Shown here in pieces: positions 16,708 through 24,975 of a stretch of 64,000 nt of DNA. The translations under genes were made by a program, and so were the position numbers. Numbering within the stretch: the first letter of the stretch is position 1; each line of letters opens with the position of its first letter. The notes below the pieces were generated by a model. It saw only the letters and a program-made list of their open reading frames with translations, searched no databases and was not told the origin of the DNA. Source of the DNA: Scandinavium vulneris_A (GTDB lineage Bacteria; Pseudomonadota; Gammaproteobacteria; Enterobacterales; Enterobacteriaceae); assembly GCA_046518185.1 (NCBI GenBank), contig JBKGRZ010000001.1, forward strand, positions 310,001 through 374,000, given 5' to 3'.

Positions 16708-17826
16708 TGTCGGTTGGGCAATTTGATAGCGGGTGTTACGTCCGCCGCCGGGCAGCTTTTCGAGTAAGCCCTGCTCAAGCAGGTAGGCGAGATGACGCGT
16801 GGCGGTGGCTTTACTCACTTTCGCCACTTTTTGATACTGGCTGGCGCTGATCCCGTCGCTAAATCCAGACTCGCCGCCGTCGAGCAGACGATTGAGAACC
16901 TTCAGCTGTTCCGCGCTGAGCGTATGCCGGACCGCATCGTTATGTTTCCAAAAACGACTTTTCGCCAGCGTACTGTCGATTCTGGCCAGCGCGCTCTCCA
17001 GCGTTGCATCGAGCGTTTGTAAAAACCACACCAGCCATTCGGTGATGTCTAAGCCGCCTTTTTGCGTGTGCTCAAGTATCTGATAATACTGATTTCGCCG
17101 CTCAAGAATCGACACCGACATGGCGTATAAACGGATGCTCTGATTATCCGCCTGGGCGAGGGCCAAATCGGTCAGTGCCCGGGTTAAACGCCCGTTGCCG
17201 TCGTCATAAGGGTGTAGGGTGACGAACCATAAATGCGCCACCGCAGCGCGCAGGATAGGATCGGCCAGCGGATCGTCGTGGCTTTGATTAAACCAGGCGA
17301 TAAACGCGTCCAGGCGGGCGTCGAGTCCTTCGCGCGGAGGCGCTTCGAAATGTACCACCGGTTTATCTAAGCGGCCAGACACCACCTGCATTGGTTCGCC
17401 ACCGCGTAATTTACCGGCGTTAATTGGGTGTATAGCCCACGGATCCTGCGGGAAAAGCCAGCAATGCCATTGGTGTAAACGTGCCAGCGACAGTGGCTCA
17501 TGGCGGTTATCGATAGCGTCCAGCATGATCGAAGCCACGCCTTCGGAGCGTTCGGACACCGGGAACGGCGTGTCGTCGTCAACCCCCAGCCGACGGGCGA
17601 GGGAGGAGCGAACCGACTGTGCATTCAGGCGTTCATCCTCAATGGCCGACGAGGCGAGGATATTAGAGAGCAGGGCATCCAGCGTCTGACGATCTTCATC
17701 CTGCATTTCACTGCGGCCAATCAAAACCCCGGATTTTCGCTGGAGCTGGCGCAGCAAAGGCAAAACGGTCTCATCCTGCCAATAAAAAACAGGCCAGTCC
17801 GAGTGTTGCCAGATCCATTGCGTCAT
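16705..17826 (-). CDS. Fic family AMP-transferase with N-terminal DUF4172 and C-terminal winged HTH
   Basis: I chose the ATG at 17824-17826 with AGAGG 5 nt upstream; a GTG two codons earlier overlaps that site. The 373-residue protein has a DUF4172-like N-terminus (WIWQHSDWPVFYWQ), then SSAIEDERL (about 54-62), which matches the inhibitory (S/T)xxxE(G/N) helix except that D replaces G/N. The catalytic loop HPYDDGNGRLTR (about 211-222) is complete. A C-terminal helix-turn-helix (SQYQKVAKVSKATATRHL, about 329-346) follows. Fic enzymes usually attach AMP to protein hydroxyls. Repeated dyads at both gene ends suggest the HTH binds them and controls the gene; this is inferred. Confidence 0.9.
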   Translation of the reverse strand: MTQWIWQHSDWPVFYWQDETVLPLLRQLQRKSGVLIGRSEMQDEDRQTLDALLSNILASSAIEDERLNAQSVRSSLARRLGVDDDTPFPVSERSEGVASIMLDAIDNRHEPLSLARLHQWHCWLFPQDPWAIHPINAGKLRGGEPMQVVSGRLDKPVVHFEAPPREGLDARLDAFIAWFNQSHDDPLADPILRAAVAHLWFVTLHPYDDGNGRLTRALTDLALAQADNQSIRLYAMSVSILERRNQYYQILEHTQKGGLDITEWLVWFLQTLDATLESALARIDSTLAKSRFWKHNDAVRHTLSAEQLKVLNRLLDGGESGFSDGISASQYQKVAKVSKATATRHLAYLLEQGLLEKLPGGGRNTRYQIAQPT

Positions 17827-17835
17827 GATCACCTC

Positions 17836-17878
17836 TGAGCCGAATAGCGCGTCAATTGGCTCACATTATGAGCCGAAT
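17836..17878. promoter_or_regulatory. Operator-like repeat cluster upstream of the fic gene
   Basis: Three copies lie here: TGAGCCGAAT at 17836-17845, AATTGGCTCA at 17854-17863 and TGAGCCGAAT at 17869-17878. The last two form a dyad with 9-bp arms (one mismatch) and a 7-nt spacer, the same geometry as the downstream cluster. The first copy touches the fic ribosome site, so binding should block expression. Confidence 0.7.
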
Positions 17879-17943
17879 GTGCAGCAAAGTAAAATTGGTG
17901 TTGTTATTAAAATGTAGCGAGATGTCGCAATAAACTTGAAAGA

Positions 17944-17957
17944 GTGATTTGGATCAC
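17944..17957. promoter_or_regulatory. CRP-like site upstream of yneE
   Basis: GTGATTTGGATCAC matches the GTGA-n6-TCAC core of CRP sites, 39 nt before the yneE start codon. It fits either as an activator site or, being this close, as a repressing one. No other support is visible. Confidence 0.45.
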
Positions 17958-17995
17958 GTTAAATAACGCAGCCTTTCTTTAAATGATAATGACCC

Positions 17996-18910
17996 ATGAT
18001 TGTAAGACCTCACGAACACTGGCTGTCCCGCATTTTTGTCTGGCACGGTTCGGTGTTACCAAAGATTTTCTCACGACTGCTGCTCAACTTCCTGCTCTCT
18101 ATCACCGTGATAGCGATGCTGCCGTGGTATTCCTCACTGGGCGTGAAGCTGACGGTTGCGCCATTCAGCATCCTCGGTGTGGCGATCGCGATTTTCCTCG
18201 GCTTTCGCAATAATGCCTGCTACTCGCGCTATGTTGAAGCGCGTCAGCTCTGGGGCCAGTTGATGATTGCCTCCCGTTCGCTGCTGCGTGAAGTGAAGAA
18301 TACGCTGCCACCGGACACCGATATTGCCTCGTTCGTACGCTTGCAAATTGCCTTTGTGCACTCGCTGCGCATGCAGCTCCGGCACGTGCCGCAGGAACCA
18401 ACGCTGGCGAAATATCTGACTCAGGAACAACTGACCCAGGTGCTGGCCGTCCAGTCTCCCGCCAACCGTATTCTGTTGTTGATGGGAAACTGGCTGGCAG
18501 CTCAACGCCAGCAGGGCGCTTTATCGGACATTCTGTTCCACAGCCTGAATAATCGGCTCAATGATATGTCGGTAGTGCTGGCGGGGTGTGAGCGTATTGC
18601 AGGCACCCCGGTGCCGTTTGCGTATTCGCTGATCTTGCACCGCACGGTGTACCTGTTCTGTATCATGTTGCCCTTCGCGTTGGTGGGTGACCTGCATTAC
18701 ATGACGCCGTTTATCTCGGTGCTGATTTCCTACACCTTCATCTCGCTCGATGTGCTGGCCGAGGAACTTGAAGAACCGTTTGGAGTGGAAAATAACGATC
18801 TGCCGCTGGACGCTATCAGTACCGCCATCGAAATTGAACTGCTGCAAATGAACGATGAAACGAACGTTCCGACAAAGATTTTGCCTGACAAATGCTATCA
18901 ACTCACCTAA
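17996..18910 (+). CDS. yneE: Bestrophin/UPF0187 family channel YneE
   Basis: The 304-residue membrane protein matches E. coli YneE in length and sequence (MIVRPHEHWLSRIFVWHGSV at the start, YQLT at the end). Conserved parts are FLGFRNNACYSRYVEARQLWG (about 70-90) and PFGVENNDLPLDAI near 262, the bestrophin-family signature. Bacterial bestrophins form pentameric ion channels; ion selectivity in enterobacteria is unsettled. It lies next to tam, as in E. coli. Confidence 0.92.
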   Translation: MIVRPHEHWLSRIFVWHGSVLPKIFSRLLLNFLLSITVIAMLPWYSSLGVKLTVAPFSILGVAIAIFLGFRNNACYSRYVEARQLWGQLMIASRSLLREVKNTLPPDTDIASFVRLQIAFVHSLRMQLRHVPQEPTLAKYLTQEQLTQVLAVQSPANRILLLMGNWLAAQRQQGALSDILFHSLNNRLNDMSVVLAGCERIAGTPVPFAYSLILHRTVYLFCIMLPFALVGDLHYMTPFISVLISYTFISLDVLAEELEEPFGVENNDLPLDAISTAIEIELLQMNDETNVPTKILPDKCYQLT

Positions 18911-19019
18911 GGCAATTTCACGATTTGGTGCTTAATCGGAAGAATCTGTAGCACTGGCCGATAAGAAATCATTAAGATTTTCCCTAGATAATGGTCAACA
19001 GGCCATCAGGGGGATCTTC

Positions 19020-19133
19020 GTGGAAAACAAAATCATGGAAAAGAAAATAGAAACCGCCGTAAACATCATTCTGTTTTTATCCCTGTTTGCGACGGCGTGG
19101 GACTTATCTTTAGTGCGCGATTTTAGCTGGTAA
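19020..19133 (+). CDS. Small single-pass membrane peptide (37 aa)
   Basis: A GTG start at 19020 is preceded by AGGGGGA at about 19008-19014, a very strong ribosome site with good spacing. An in-frame ATG at 19035 would give 32 residues but lacks a site. The peptide begins MENKIMEKKIETAVNIILFL and continues SLFATAWDLSLVRDFSW. That is a charged N-terminus, one hydrophobic helix (about 14-28) and a short polar tail, typical of enterobacterial small membrane proteins. It overlaps the 3' end of tam on the other strand by 11 nt. I do not recognise a named family. Confidence 0.65.
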   Translation: MENKIMEKKIETAVNIILFLSLFATAWDLSLVRDFSW

Positions 19134-19884
19134 TGCGACGCGCAATGATGAACAAACGCGGGAACGCCAGCAGGATCTGCCCATTTTGCTGGCGAGGATA
19201 GTGCGCTTCCAGCAGCTGCAGATAACGCTGTAAAAATGCCTGCTGGCTGACGCTATCCAACGCCTGCAAATAAGGGCGCAGCCCGGTCGCGCTCAGCCAG
19301 TCAACGATAGCCTGATGCGATTCCATCGGATGAAAATAGGTCGTCCGCCAGATATCCACCTCACAGCCACTGTGGCTCAGCCAATCATAATAGTTCTGCA
19401 CGCCCGCCAGCGGCGTTCTGCCCCGCGGTGGATGGCCAAGCTCATTCGCGACCTGGCGCATTGACGCATGAGAGGGTTCCTCCCAGTTATCCGGCATCTG
19501 TACCGCTAATACGCCATCTTTCGCCAATAGCGAAGCCAGATAGGGGAATAGCGTCGGGTGATCGGGCACCCATTGCAGGGAAGCATTGGCATACAGCACG
19601 TCCAGCTGCTGTTCCGGCTGCCACTGACCGATATCAGCATACACAAACTGACAGTCCGGCAGTGCTTTTTGCGCTTGATCCAGCATCGCCGGGGACGTAT
19701 CCACGCCGACAATCGCCGCATTCGGCCAGGCCGCGCGCAGCAGTTCGGTACTGTTACCGGGGCCACAGCCCAAATCAGCGATGTCACTTGCGGAGGGTTT
19801 GGCAATGCGCGCCAGCAGCTCGGCGGCAGGGCGTGTGCGTTCTGATGCGAACTGCAAATAGAGGGAAGGGTTCCAGTCAGCCAT
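19123..19884 (-). CDS. tam: Trans-aconitate 2-methyltransferase
   Basis: The 253-residue class I SAM methyltransferase has the motif DLGCGPGNSTELL (about 37-49), the acidic residue after GVDTSPAML, and ANASLQWVPDH (about 99-109), all as in E. coli Tam. It methylates trans-aconitate, an inhibitor formed from cis-aconitate, and is induced by RpoS in E. coli. The ATG at 19882-19884 gives MADWNPSLYLQF, matching the known N-terminus. Confidence 0.94.
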   Translation of the reverse strand: MADWNPSLYLQFASERTRPAAELLARIAKPSASDIADLGCGPGNSTELLRAAWPNAAIVGVDTSPAMLDQAQKALPDCQFVYADIGQWQPEQQLDVLYANASLQWVPDHPTLFPYLASLLAKDGVLAVQMPDNWEEPSHASMRQVANELGHPPRGRTPLAGVQNYYDWLSHSGCEVDIWRTTYFHPMESHQAIVDWLSATGLRPYLQALDSVSQQAFLQRYLQLLEAHYPRQQNGQILLAFPRLFIIARRITS

Positions 19885-20030
19885 CTTTGGTTCCTTAGCG
19901 CGGTTTCAAAGGCATACAGCATAGCGCAGGGCGTAGGATTCGACAGGAAAAGGTTTCGTTAATAATTGACTGAAAATGATCGTTTTGTGAAAGATGTTTA
20001 TTGTAATGCTGTTTATAATAATTTAATTAA

Positions 20031-20612
20031 ATGATTGTAAAGTGCAGGCATAATATGATAGGAAGAATCACCCCACTCCCTAGTTTCTCTAATAAATGCA
20101 TTAATCATAACAATGACACGCATCCAAAAAAAATATTGAAAAATCAGAAAACGGGTTCTGTGATTAATGTAAAAAACACCAATTGTGATTTTCGGATTAT
20201 CAGCAAAGAACTATCTCTTTGCAGAGATGTAAAAAACAATCCCATGTTGGCATCTGTTGCAAATACTAAATCACATTACAGCCTGAATGCTCGATTCAGC
20301 TCTTTAGGCGTTGCAGTTACTGCTATATATAATATGATTGAAAATGGAAAGGCTAAAGAAAAATCAGTTGATATATGCGATAAAAACCCTAGAAATCAAT
20401 TAATGAAATTAAATCTTGATCCTTCTTTAACAACGAGAGGGGTGGAATATATTAATCAATTCATTGATACTGAAACCCCTCTTGATTCTACTAACTATGC
20501 AATCGGACTTAAAGTTGGCTCTGATATAAAGAATGCTGTGTTAAATCGAATTATGATTAATCAGTTCAACTCAACATGGAATATTCGGCTTAACATGGCA
20601 CAAAAAAAGTAG
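20031..20612 (+). CDS. AT-rich orphan protein of unknown function
   Basis: The open frame codes for 193 residues from the first ATG (20031) or 185 from a second at 20055 (MIGRITPLPSFSNK), which has a slightly better purine stretch upstream. Base composition is far richer in A/T than all neighbours, and codon use is full of AAA, ATA, AAT and TTA, pointing to horizontal gain. The protein is basic, lysine- and asparagine-rich, with no signal peptide or long hydrophobic helix. I recognise no family. Its serine/proline-containing polar N-terminus resembles secreted effectors only loosely. Perfect hairpins after it end the transcription unit. Confidence 0.55.
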   Translation: MIVKCRHNMIGRITPLPSFSNKCINHNNDTHPKKILKNQKTGSVINVKNTNCDFRIISKELSLCRDVKNNPMLASVANTKSHYSLNARFSSLGVAVTAIYNMIENGKAKEKSVDICDKNPRNQLMKLNLDPSLTTRGVEYINQFIDTETPLDSTNYAIGLKVGSDIKNAVLNRIMINQFNSTWNIRLNMAQKK

Positions 20613-20670
20613 CTGTGTCCAGTCAATGTATTTCATATAGCAGTAACAAACAGGGGTAGCTTATTACGTT

Positions 20671-20700
20671 AGCGGGGAGTGTCCTGCGACACTCCCCGCT
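20671..20700. terminator. Strong hairpin terminator
   Basis: Two perfect 13-nt arms, AGCGGGGAGTGTC (20671-20683) and GACACTCCCCGCT (20688-20700), enclose the loop CTGC, followed by AATTTT. It lies 58 nt after the orphan gene and in front of the convergent dehydrogenase end. Confidence 0.8.
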
Positions 20701-20763
20701 AATTTTAAGATGAATATTACAGAGCGCAGTTCTTATCCACTTAACACGGGTATACCGCAATAT

Positions 20764-20812
20764 GGGGCTGGTTTATTAGCTCCCGTTTGTGAGCTTCGGC
20801 CCCTTTTCTTTT
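20764..20812 (+). terminator. Second hairpin with U tract
   Basis: GGGGC (20764-20768) pairs with GCCCC (20799-20803), with an inner AGCTC/GAGCT stem, and is followed by TTTTCTTTT. It reads as a + strand terminator facing the end of the dehydrogenase gene. Confidence 0.55.
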
Positions 20813-22085
20813 AGCCTGGATAGATCCCACGATCTTTACGCGCCAGCAGGATGCGTTCACAGGCGACGATGTACGCCGCAGTACGCAGGGAGCAGGATTT
20901 TTCTTCTGCTTTTTCCCAGACGTGAACCATCGCGTCGGTCATGATTTTGTCCATACGGGCGTTAATTTCTTCTTCGCTCCAGAAGAAACTTGCCATGTCC
21001 TGAACCCATTCGAAGTAGCTGACGGTTACGCCACCGGCGTTACACACTACGTCTGGCACTACGATAATGCCACGGCTGGCCAATACGTCATCGGCATCCG
21101 GATAAGTCGGACCGTTTGCGCCTTCGAGGATCAATTTACATTTCAGCACTTCGGCACGGTGACGGGTTATCTGACCTTCCAGCGCCGCCGGGATCAGGAT
21201 GTCCATGTCAACATCCCAGAACGCATCGCTGGCGATCGTTTCAGCCCCCGGGAAGCCGGCGATCTGCTTGTGCTCAATCTGCCAGGCGGTGAGGGCATTC
21301 ATGTCGATACCCATGGCGTTGAACAGCGTGGCGGTATGATCCTGAATCGCCACAACGCGCGCACCGGACGCGGCGAACAGACGGGCGGCTTCGCTACCGA
21401 CGTTACCGAAACCTTGCACTGCCACACGCGCACCTTCGACGGCGATATTGGCCCGACGCGCAACTTCACGACCGCTGATCCATACCCCGCGACCGGTCGC
21501 TTTTTCACGTCCAAGCGATCCGCCAAGGTGGATAGGTTTGCCAGTGACAACCCCAGTAATGGTGGTGCCGTGATTCATGGAGTAGGTATCCATCATCCAT
21601 GCCATCACTTTACCGTTGGTGCCGACGTCCGGCGCTGGAATGTCTTTTTGTGGCCCAATAATAATGCCGATTTCGCTGGTATAGCGACGGGTCAGACGCT
21701 CAAGTTCGCCTTCTGACAGCGCAAAGGGATCGACACGGATGCCGCCTTTCGCGCCGCCGTACGGCAGATTCAGCGCCGCACATTTGATGGTCATCCAGGC
21801 AGACAGCGCCATTACTTCGTTCAGATCCACATCCGGGTGGTAGCGAACACCGCCTTTGCCCGGGCCGCGGGAGAGGTTGTGCTGCACGCGGTATCCTTCG
21901 AAATGACGAATGGTGCCATCGTCCATCTGTACTGGAATATCAACAATCAGGGCGCGTTTTGGATGGCGAAGGGTATCGACCCAACGGGACAATTCGCCAA
22001 GATGGGGCGCGACGCGCTCAATTTGTTGCAGGTAGGTGTTCCAGGCAGATGTGTTGCTATCTGAAGCGTAAGATAACTTATCCAT
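20811..22085 (-). CDS. Glu/Leu/Phe/Val-type NAD(P)-dependent glutamate dehydrogenase
   Basis: The 424-residue protein has the ELFV dehydrogenase catalytic block LPYGGAKGGIRVDP (about 109-122, active-site Lys), PDVGTNGKVMAWMMDTYS and the Rossmann motif VQGFGNVGSEAARLFA (about 219-234). Length and sequence fit the roughly 420-residue hexameric catabolic type, distinct from the 447-residue E. coli GdhA. It converts glutamate to 2-oxoglutarate plus ammonia, most likely with NAD. The start has AAGG 7 nt upstream. A nearby glsB makes glutamate from glutamine, but they are not one operon. Confidence 0.88.
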   Translation of the reverse strand: MDKLSYASDSNTSAWNTYLQQIERVAPHLGELSRWVDTLRHPKRALIVDIPVQMDDGTIRHFEGYRVQHNLSRGPGKGGVRYHPDVDLNEVMALSAWMTIKCAALNLPYGGAKGGIRVDPFALSEGELERLTRRYTSEIGIIIGPQKDIPAPDVGTNGKVMAWMMDTYSMNHGTTITGVVTGKPIHLGGSLGREKATGRGVWISGREVARRANIAVEGARVAVQGFGNVGSEAARLFAASGARVVAIQDHTATLFNAMGIDMNALTAWQIEHKQIAGFPGAETIASDAFWDVDMDILIPAALEGQITRHRAEVLKCKLILEGANGPTYPDADDVLASRGIIVVPDVVCNAGGVTVSYFEWVQDMASFFWSEEEINARMDKIMTDAMVHVWEKAEEKSCSLRTAAYIVACERILLARKDRGIYPG

Positions 22086-22437
22086 GATGAACCTTAAGTA
22101 TTGTAGGTAATATGTTCTTAATTAGCCGTGGACCATAGTGATATCGACTATGTGAGTATAAATTTAACACTATTTTAAAATTTAGCATCAGGCGAAACGC
22201 AAAAATGAGAGGTAGTGGAAGGAATTTTTAACAGCAGGATTGAATAATTATCCATTAAAAAAAGGCGCAAGAGCGCCTTTTTAAGCCTGAATCCATTCAT
22301 TTTAAGTGCATAATCATCGAAAAAAACTATTTCTCAGAAGTATGATGTGCCTCTAAAAGTAAATATTATGATAATAAACTGTGTTGACTTTGTTTCTCGC
22401 CGTCTTGGGTGATGTTCAATATTTACGACAGCCTGAC
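22086..22437. other. Intergenic region upstream of the dehydrogenase
   Basis: This 352-nt AT-rich gap holds the dehydrogenase promoter region (near 22110-22200) and the terminator of the TetR gene at 22257-22282. I see no further gene. Confidence 0.7.
22257..22282 (-). terminator. Intrinsic terminator, probably bidirectional
   Basis: AAAGGCGC-AAGA-GCGCCTTT forms an 8-bp stem with A and T runs on both sides (22257-22282). On the - strand it lies downstream of the TetR gene. Confidence 0.8.
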
Positions 22438-23079
22438 TCAGGCGTAAAGCGTGCCACCTAACGCCGCTTTTTGCCCTACAGCACCTCTATCGACAAGTTC
22501 CAAAAACATGGCGGCGGCGCGCGCAGGGTCACGCGTGAGCTGATATTCCTTATGCGCCTGGGTGAGCGCCGCGCTCCAGGTGGCGACGAGCAACGCGGCG
22601 GCCAGCCCGGCGTCAGCATCGGGTTCGGTAAGTCCTGCGCCGAGCGCCAGTTCGGCGGCAATGCCGTTGGCCACTTCATCACGAATGGCCCGAGCCCGGG
22701 CTTTCAGGGTCTCACTGGCGTTAATCATCGCAATAAAGCCCTGGCTGTTTTCGGAGAACTGCAGGAAAGGGCGCTGCTCTGCAATCAGCCGATGCGCCAG
22801 CAGACGCAGGGATTCTATCGGTGAATCGGCCTCTTTTCTTTGGCGCAGCGCCTCTGCCAGCGTGTCACGAATTTCATCGTCTCTGGCGAAAAACATATCC
22901 TCTTTGCGCGGAAAATGGTTGAACACCGTCATTCTTCCTACGTCGGCAGCCGATGCAATTTCATCGATTGTCACGTTATCGAACCCTTTTTCGGCAAACA
23001 GGTCGGAGGCTGCCCTCGAAATAGCACGGCGCGTTTCCACCCGTTTTCTGGAACGACGGTCGAGTATGTCTGACATCAT
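22438..23079 (-). CDS. TetR-family transcriptional regulator
   Basis: The 213-residue protein starts MMSDILDRRSRKRVETRRAI; the second ATG (23076) has better spacing to AAGGAG, so the true protein may be one residue shorter. The TetR helix-turn-helix is at about 38-57 (ITIDEIASAADVGRMTVFNHF in outline). The rest is a helical ligand domain with many alanines. The next gene upstream is a divergent aminotransferase 299 nt away, a possible target. Ligand unknown. Confidence 0.87.
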   Translation of the reverse strand: MMSDILDRRSRKRVETRRAISRAASDLFAEKGFDNVTIDEIASAADVGRMTVFNHFPRKEDMFFARDDEIRDTLAEALRQRKEADSPIESLRLLAHRLIAEQRPFLQFSENSQGFIAMINASETLKARARAIRDEVANGIAAELALGAGLTEPDADAGLAAALLVATWSAALTQAHKEYQLTRDPARAAAMFLELVDRGAVGQKAALGGTLYA

Positions 23080-23185
23080 TTCTCCTTTTTATGCGACATC
23101 GGTCGATTCGGTGATCGAGACAGAGTGTTGTGAAGATAACAATCTGCGAACTATTCATAGGACTCTTTGAGAAATGGGAGTATGT

Positions 23186-23208
23186 ACTGAGCATTAAAGT
23201 ATACTGAG
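23186..23208. repeat. Direct repeat ACTGAG in the TetR/aminotransferase gap
   Basis: ACTGAG at 23186-23191 and 23203-23208, within a locally AT-rich stretch (GTAC...GTAC flanks), is a possible regulator site for one of the two divergent genes. The evidence is only the repeat. Confidence 0.3.
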
Positions 23209-23246
23209 TACGTATTTAATCTGGGCGAAAGCTGAACGCTTGTCAA

Positions 23247-23277
23247 CTTGCCCGGTGGTGCTGCGCTTGCGAGGGGC
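23247..23277. repeat. REP-like element
   Basis: TTGCCCGGTGGTGCTGCGCT followed by TGCGAGGGGC has the GC-rich imperfect palindrome of enterobacterial REP sequences, in the gap between the TetR and aminotransferase genes. Confidence 0.45.
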
Positions 23278-23378
23278 ACATGCGCGTTTTTATCAACGCG
23301 TTATCGGGCAAAAAAGGCATTGCTTATTCATTTGTTGGCTATGTATATTTCAATTGAATAAAAAACAGAGAAATAAAT

Positions 23379-24563
23379 ATGAGCAAGAGCAATCACCTCG
23401 CAGACCGCATCCAACAACTGCAACCCTCCGCCATCCGTGAACTGTTAAAACACAGCAAAATGCCCGGCGTCATCTCCCTGGCCGGGGGCATTCCTTCCGC
23501 GGAATTATTTGATAAAGAAGGTCTCGCCGCCGCCACACAGCAAGTGGTTGAAGAGAGCTTCGGCGACGCATTCCAGTACGGCTTAACCGAAGGTAATGTG
23601 GATTTACGCCAGCAGCTGGTCGGCTTGTGCCAGGCGCGGGGGATAACCACCTCCGCCGATCGACTGCTGATCACCTCCGGTTCGCAACAGGCGCTGGATC
23701 TGTTGATTCGTTCCTTGGCGAATCCGGGTGACGTGTTCGTGGTCGAACGTCCAACCTACCTCGCGACCCTGCAAATTCTCAGCCTCACCGAAGCGACAGT
23801 GAAATCCGTGGGCAGCGATGCCGACGGGATGAAGGTCGATGAGCTGGAAACGCTGCTCAATACCACCCGTATCAAAGCGGTTTATATTGTGCCGACGTTC
23901 GGTAACCCGAGTGGCACCACGCTCAGCGCCGATCGCCGTGAGAAGCTGGTGAAACTGGCGATTAAGCATGATTTCGTGATCATCGAAGATGACCCGTATG
24001 GCGCAATCAGCTTCACCGAAGAGCGTCAGAAAACGCTGTTCCAGACTGCCGCAGAGTTAGGCGACCATCACAGCGTGGTGTATACCTCGACGTTCTCTAA
24101 AATTTTGGCACCGGGTCTGCGCGTGGGCTGGATTATTTTGCCGGAATGGATGCAGCAGAAAGTGGCTATCGTCAAACAGGCGACCGATTTGCACGCTAAC
24201 TCCTTCACCCAATCGTTGGTGTCGGCGTACCTGACGATGGATCGCCTCGATCCGCAAATTGCGTTGATTCGAGAAGCCTATAAGCAGAAATGCCAGGCGC
24301 TGTCGCGTTTCCTGAAAGAGGAACTCGACGATCACATTACCTTCAATCAACCGCAGGGTGGCATGTTCCTGTGGGCGCAGTTCCGCTACGATTTCGACAC
24401 CACGCAGTGGCTGAAGAACACCCTGGAAAAAGGAGTGGTTTACGTGCCGGGCGAGTTCTTCTTTAGCGATCGCGCTGATAAGAAAACGCTGCGTTTCTCC
24501 TATGCGACCGCCACGGAAGATCAACTGTATGAAGCGGTTAAGCGTCTGAAGTCGGCGCTATAA
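23379..24563 (+). CDS. PLP-dependent aminotransferase (class I/II, 2-aminoadipate/MocR-like)
   Basis: The 394-residue fold-type I enzyme shows the cofactor landmarks GSQQALDLLIRSLANPGD (about 102-119), PTFGNPSGTTLSADRR (about 172-187), EDDPYG (about 204-209) and the Schiff-base lysine in TSTFSKILAPGLRVGW (about 236-251). It is the free-standing type related to LysN 2-aminoadipate aminotransferases and the MocR catalytic half, with no HTH. Substrate is likely an aromatic, branched or aminoadipate-type amino acid, by family. The TetR gene upstream may regulate it. Confidence 0.88.
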   Translation: MSKSNHLADRIQQLQPSAIRELLKHSKMPGVISLAGGIPSAELFDKEGLAAATQQVVEESFGDAFQYGLTEGNVDLRQQLVGLCQARGITTSADRLLITSGSQQALDLLIRSLANPGDVFVVERPTYLATLQILSLTEATVKSVGSDADGMKVDELETLLNTTRIKAVYIVPTFGNPSGTTLSADRREKLVKLAIKHDFVIIEDDPYGAISFTEERQKTLFQTAAELGDHHSVVYTSTFSKILAPGLRVGWIILPEWMQQKVAIVKQATDLHANSFTQSLVSAYLTMDRLDPQIALIREAYKQKCQALSRFLKEELDDHITFNQPQGGMFLWAQFRYDFDTTQWLKNTLEKGVVYVPGEFFFSDRADKKTLRFSYATATEDQLYEAVKRLKSAL

Positions 24564-24576
24564 TTTCTGTCACGTT

Positions 24577-24603
24577 GGCCCGGTGGCGCGATGCTACTGG
24601 GCC
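24577..24603. repeat. REP-like hairpin after the aminotransferase
   Basis: GGCCC (24577-24581) and GGGCC (24599-24603) frame a REP-like GGTGGCGC centre between the convergent aminotransferase and holin-like genes. It may also act as a terminator. Confidence 0.45.
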
Positions 24604-24609
24604 TGAATA

Positions 24610-24975
24610 TCAAGTCTCGTTTTTTTTATCCTCTGGATTTAGCAAAATAGGCCCAGCCTCTTTCTCGATATGTTTCGCCAGTTTTTTACCCAGTAAGGTA
24701 ATTAACGGCCCTGCGAACAGGCCGCCTAATCCAGCCACTAATAATAGCTTGTCGTCCTGCGCGTTTCGGGAGAGGACAAAAATACTTAAAAGCATACCGG
24801 TGAAACAGGAAACGATCATTTGACAGATAACACCTGGAATGTCCTTAAGACTTATTACCTTATTTCTCAGCACGATGTAGCGAACTAAGCCGCCCCAGGC
24901 TGATATTCCAACAACGGCAGCTAATATTTCTTTATCCAGAAAAATGACATCTCTGAATTGTGATGCACCAACCAT
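24610..24975 (-). CDS. Holin-like small membrane protein
   Basis: The 121-residue protein has three to four hydrophobic stretches (about 17-35, 50-68, 78-100) and a charged C-terminal tail (KKLAKHIEKEAGPILLNPED). This layout, with an N-terminal polar lead and a basic to acidic tail, fits phage holins of the LydA/holin_3 type. No other phage genes surround it, so it is either a domesticated holin or an unrelated small membrane protein. It is divergent from an MltF-type lytic transglycosylase gene 268 nt away, which would be the natural partner for a holin. Confidence 0.6.
   Translation of the reverse strand: MVGASQFRDVIFLDKEILAAVVGISAWGGLVRYIVLRNKVISLKDIPGVICQMIVSCFTGMLLSIFVLSRNAQDDKLLLVAGLGGLFAGPLITLLGKKLAKHIEKEAGPILLNPEDKKNET

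Noticed and set aside
16644..17878. GAGCCGAAT repeats read as a CRISPR-like array
   Set aside because: The repeats are 9-10 nt, in both orientations, and bracket a gene; spacer lengths and orientation do not fit CRISPR.
17980..17995. Fur-box-like AAATGATAATGA before yneE
   Set aside because: Too few positions match a 19-bp Fur consensus and no iron-linked gene is adjacent.
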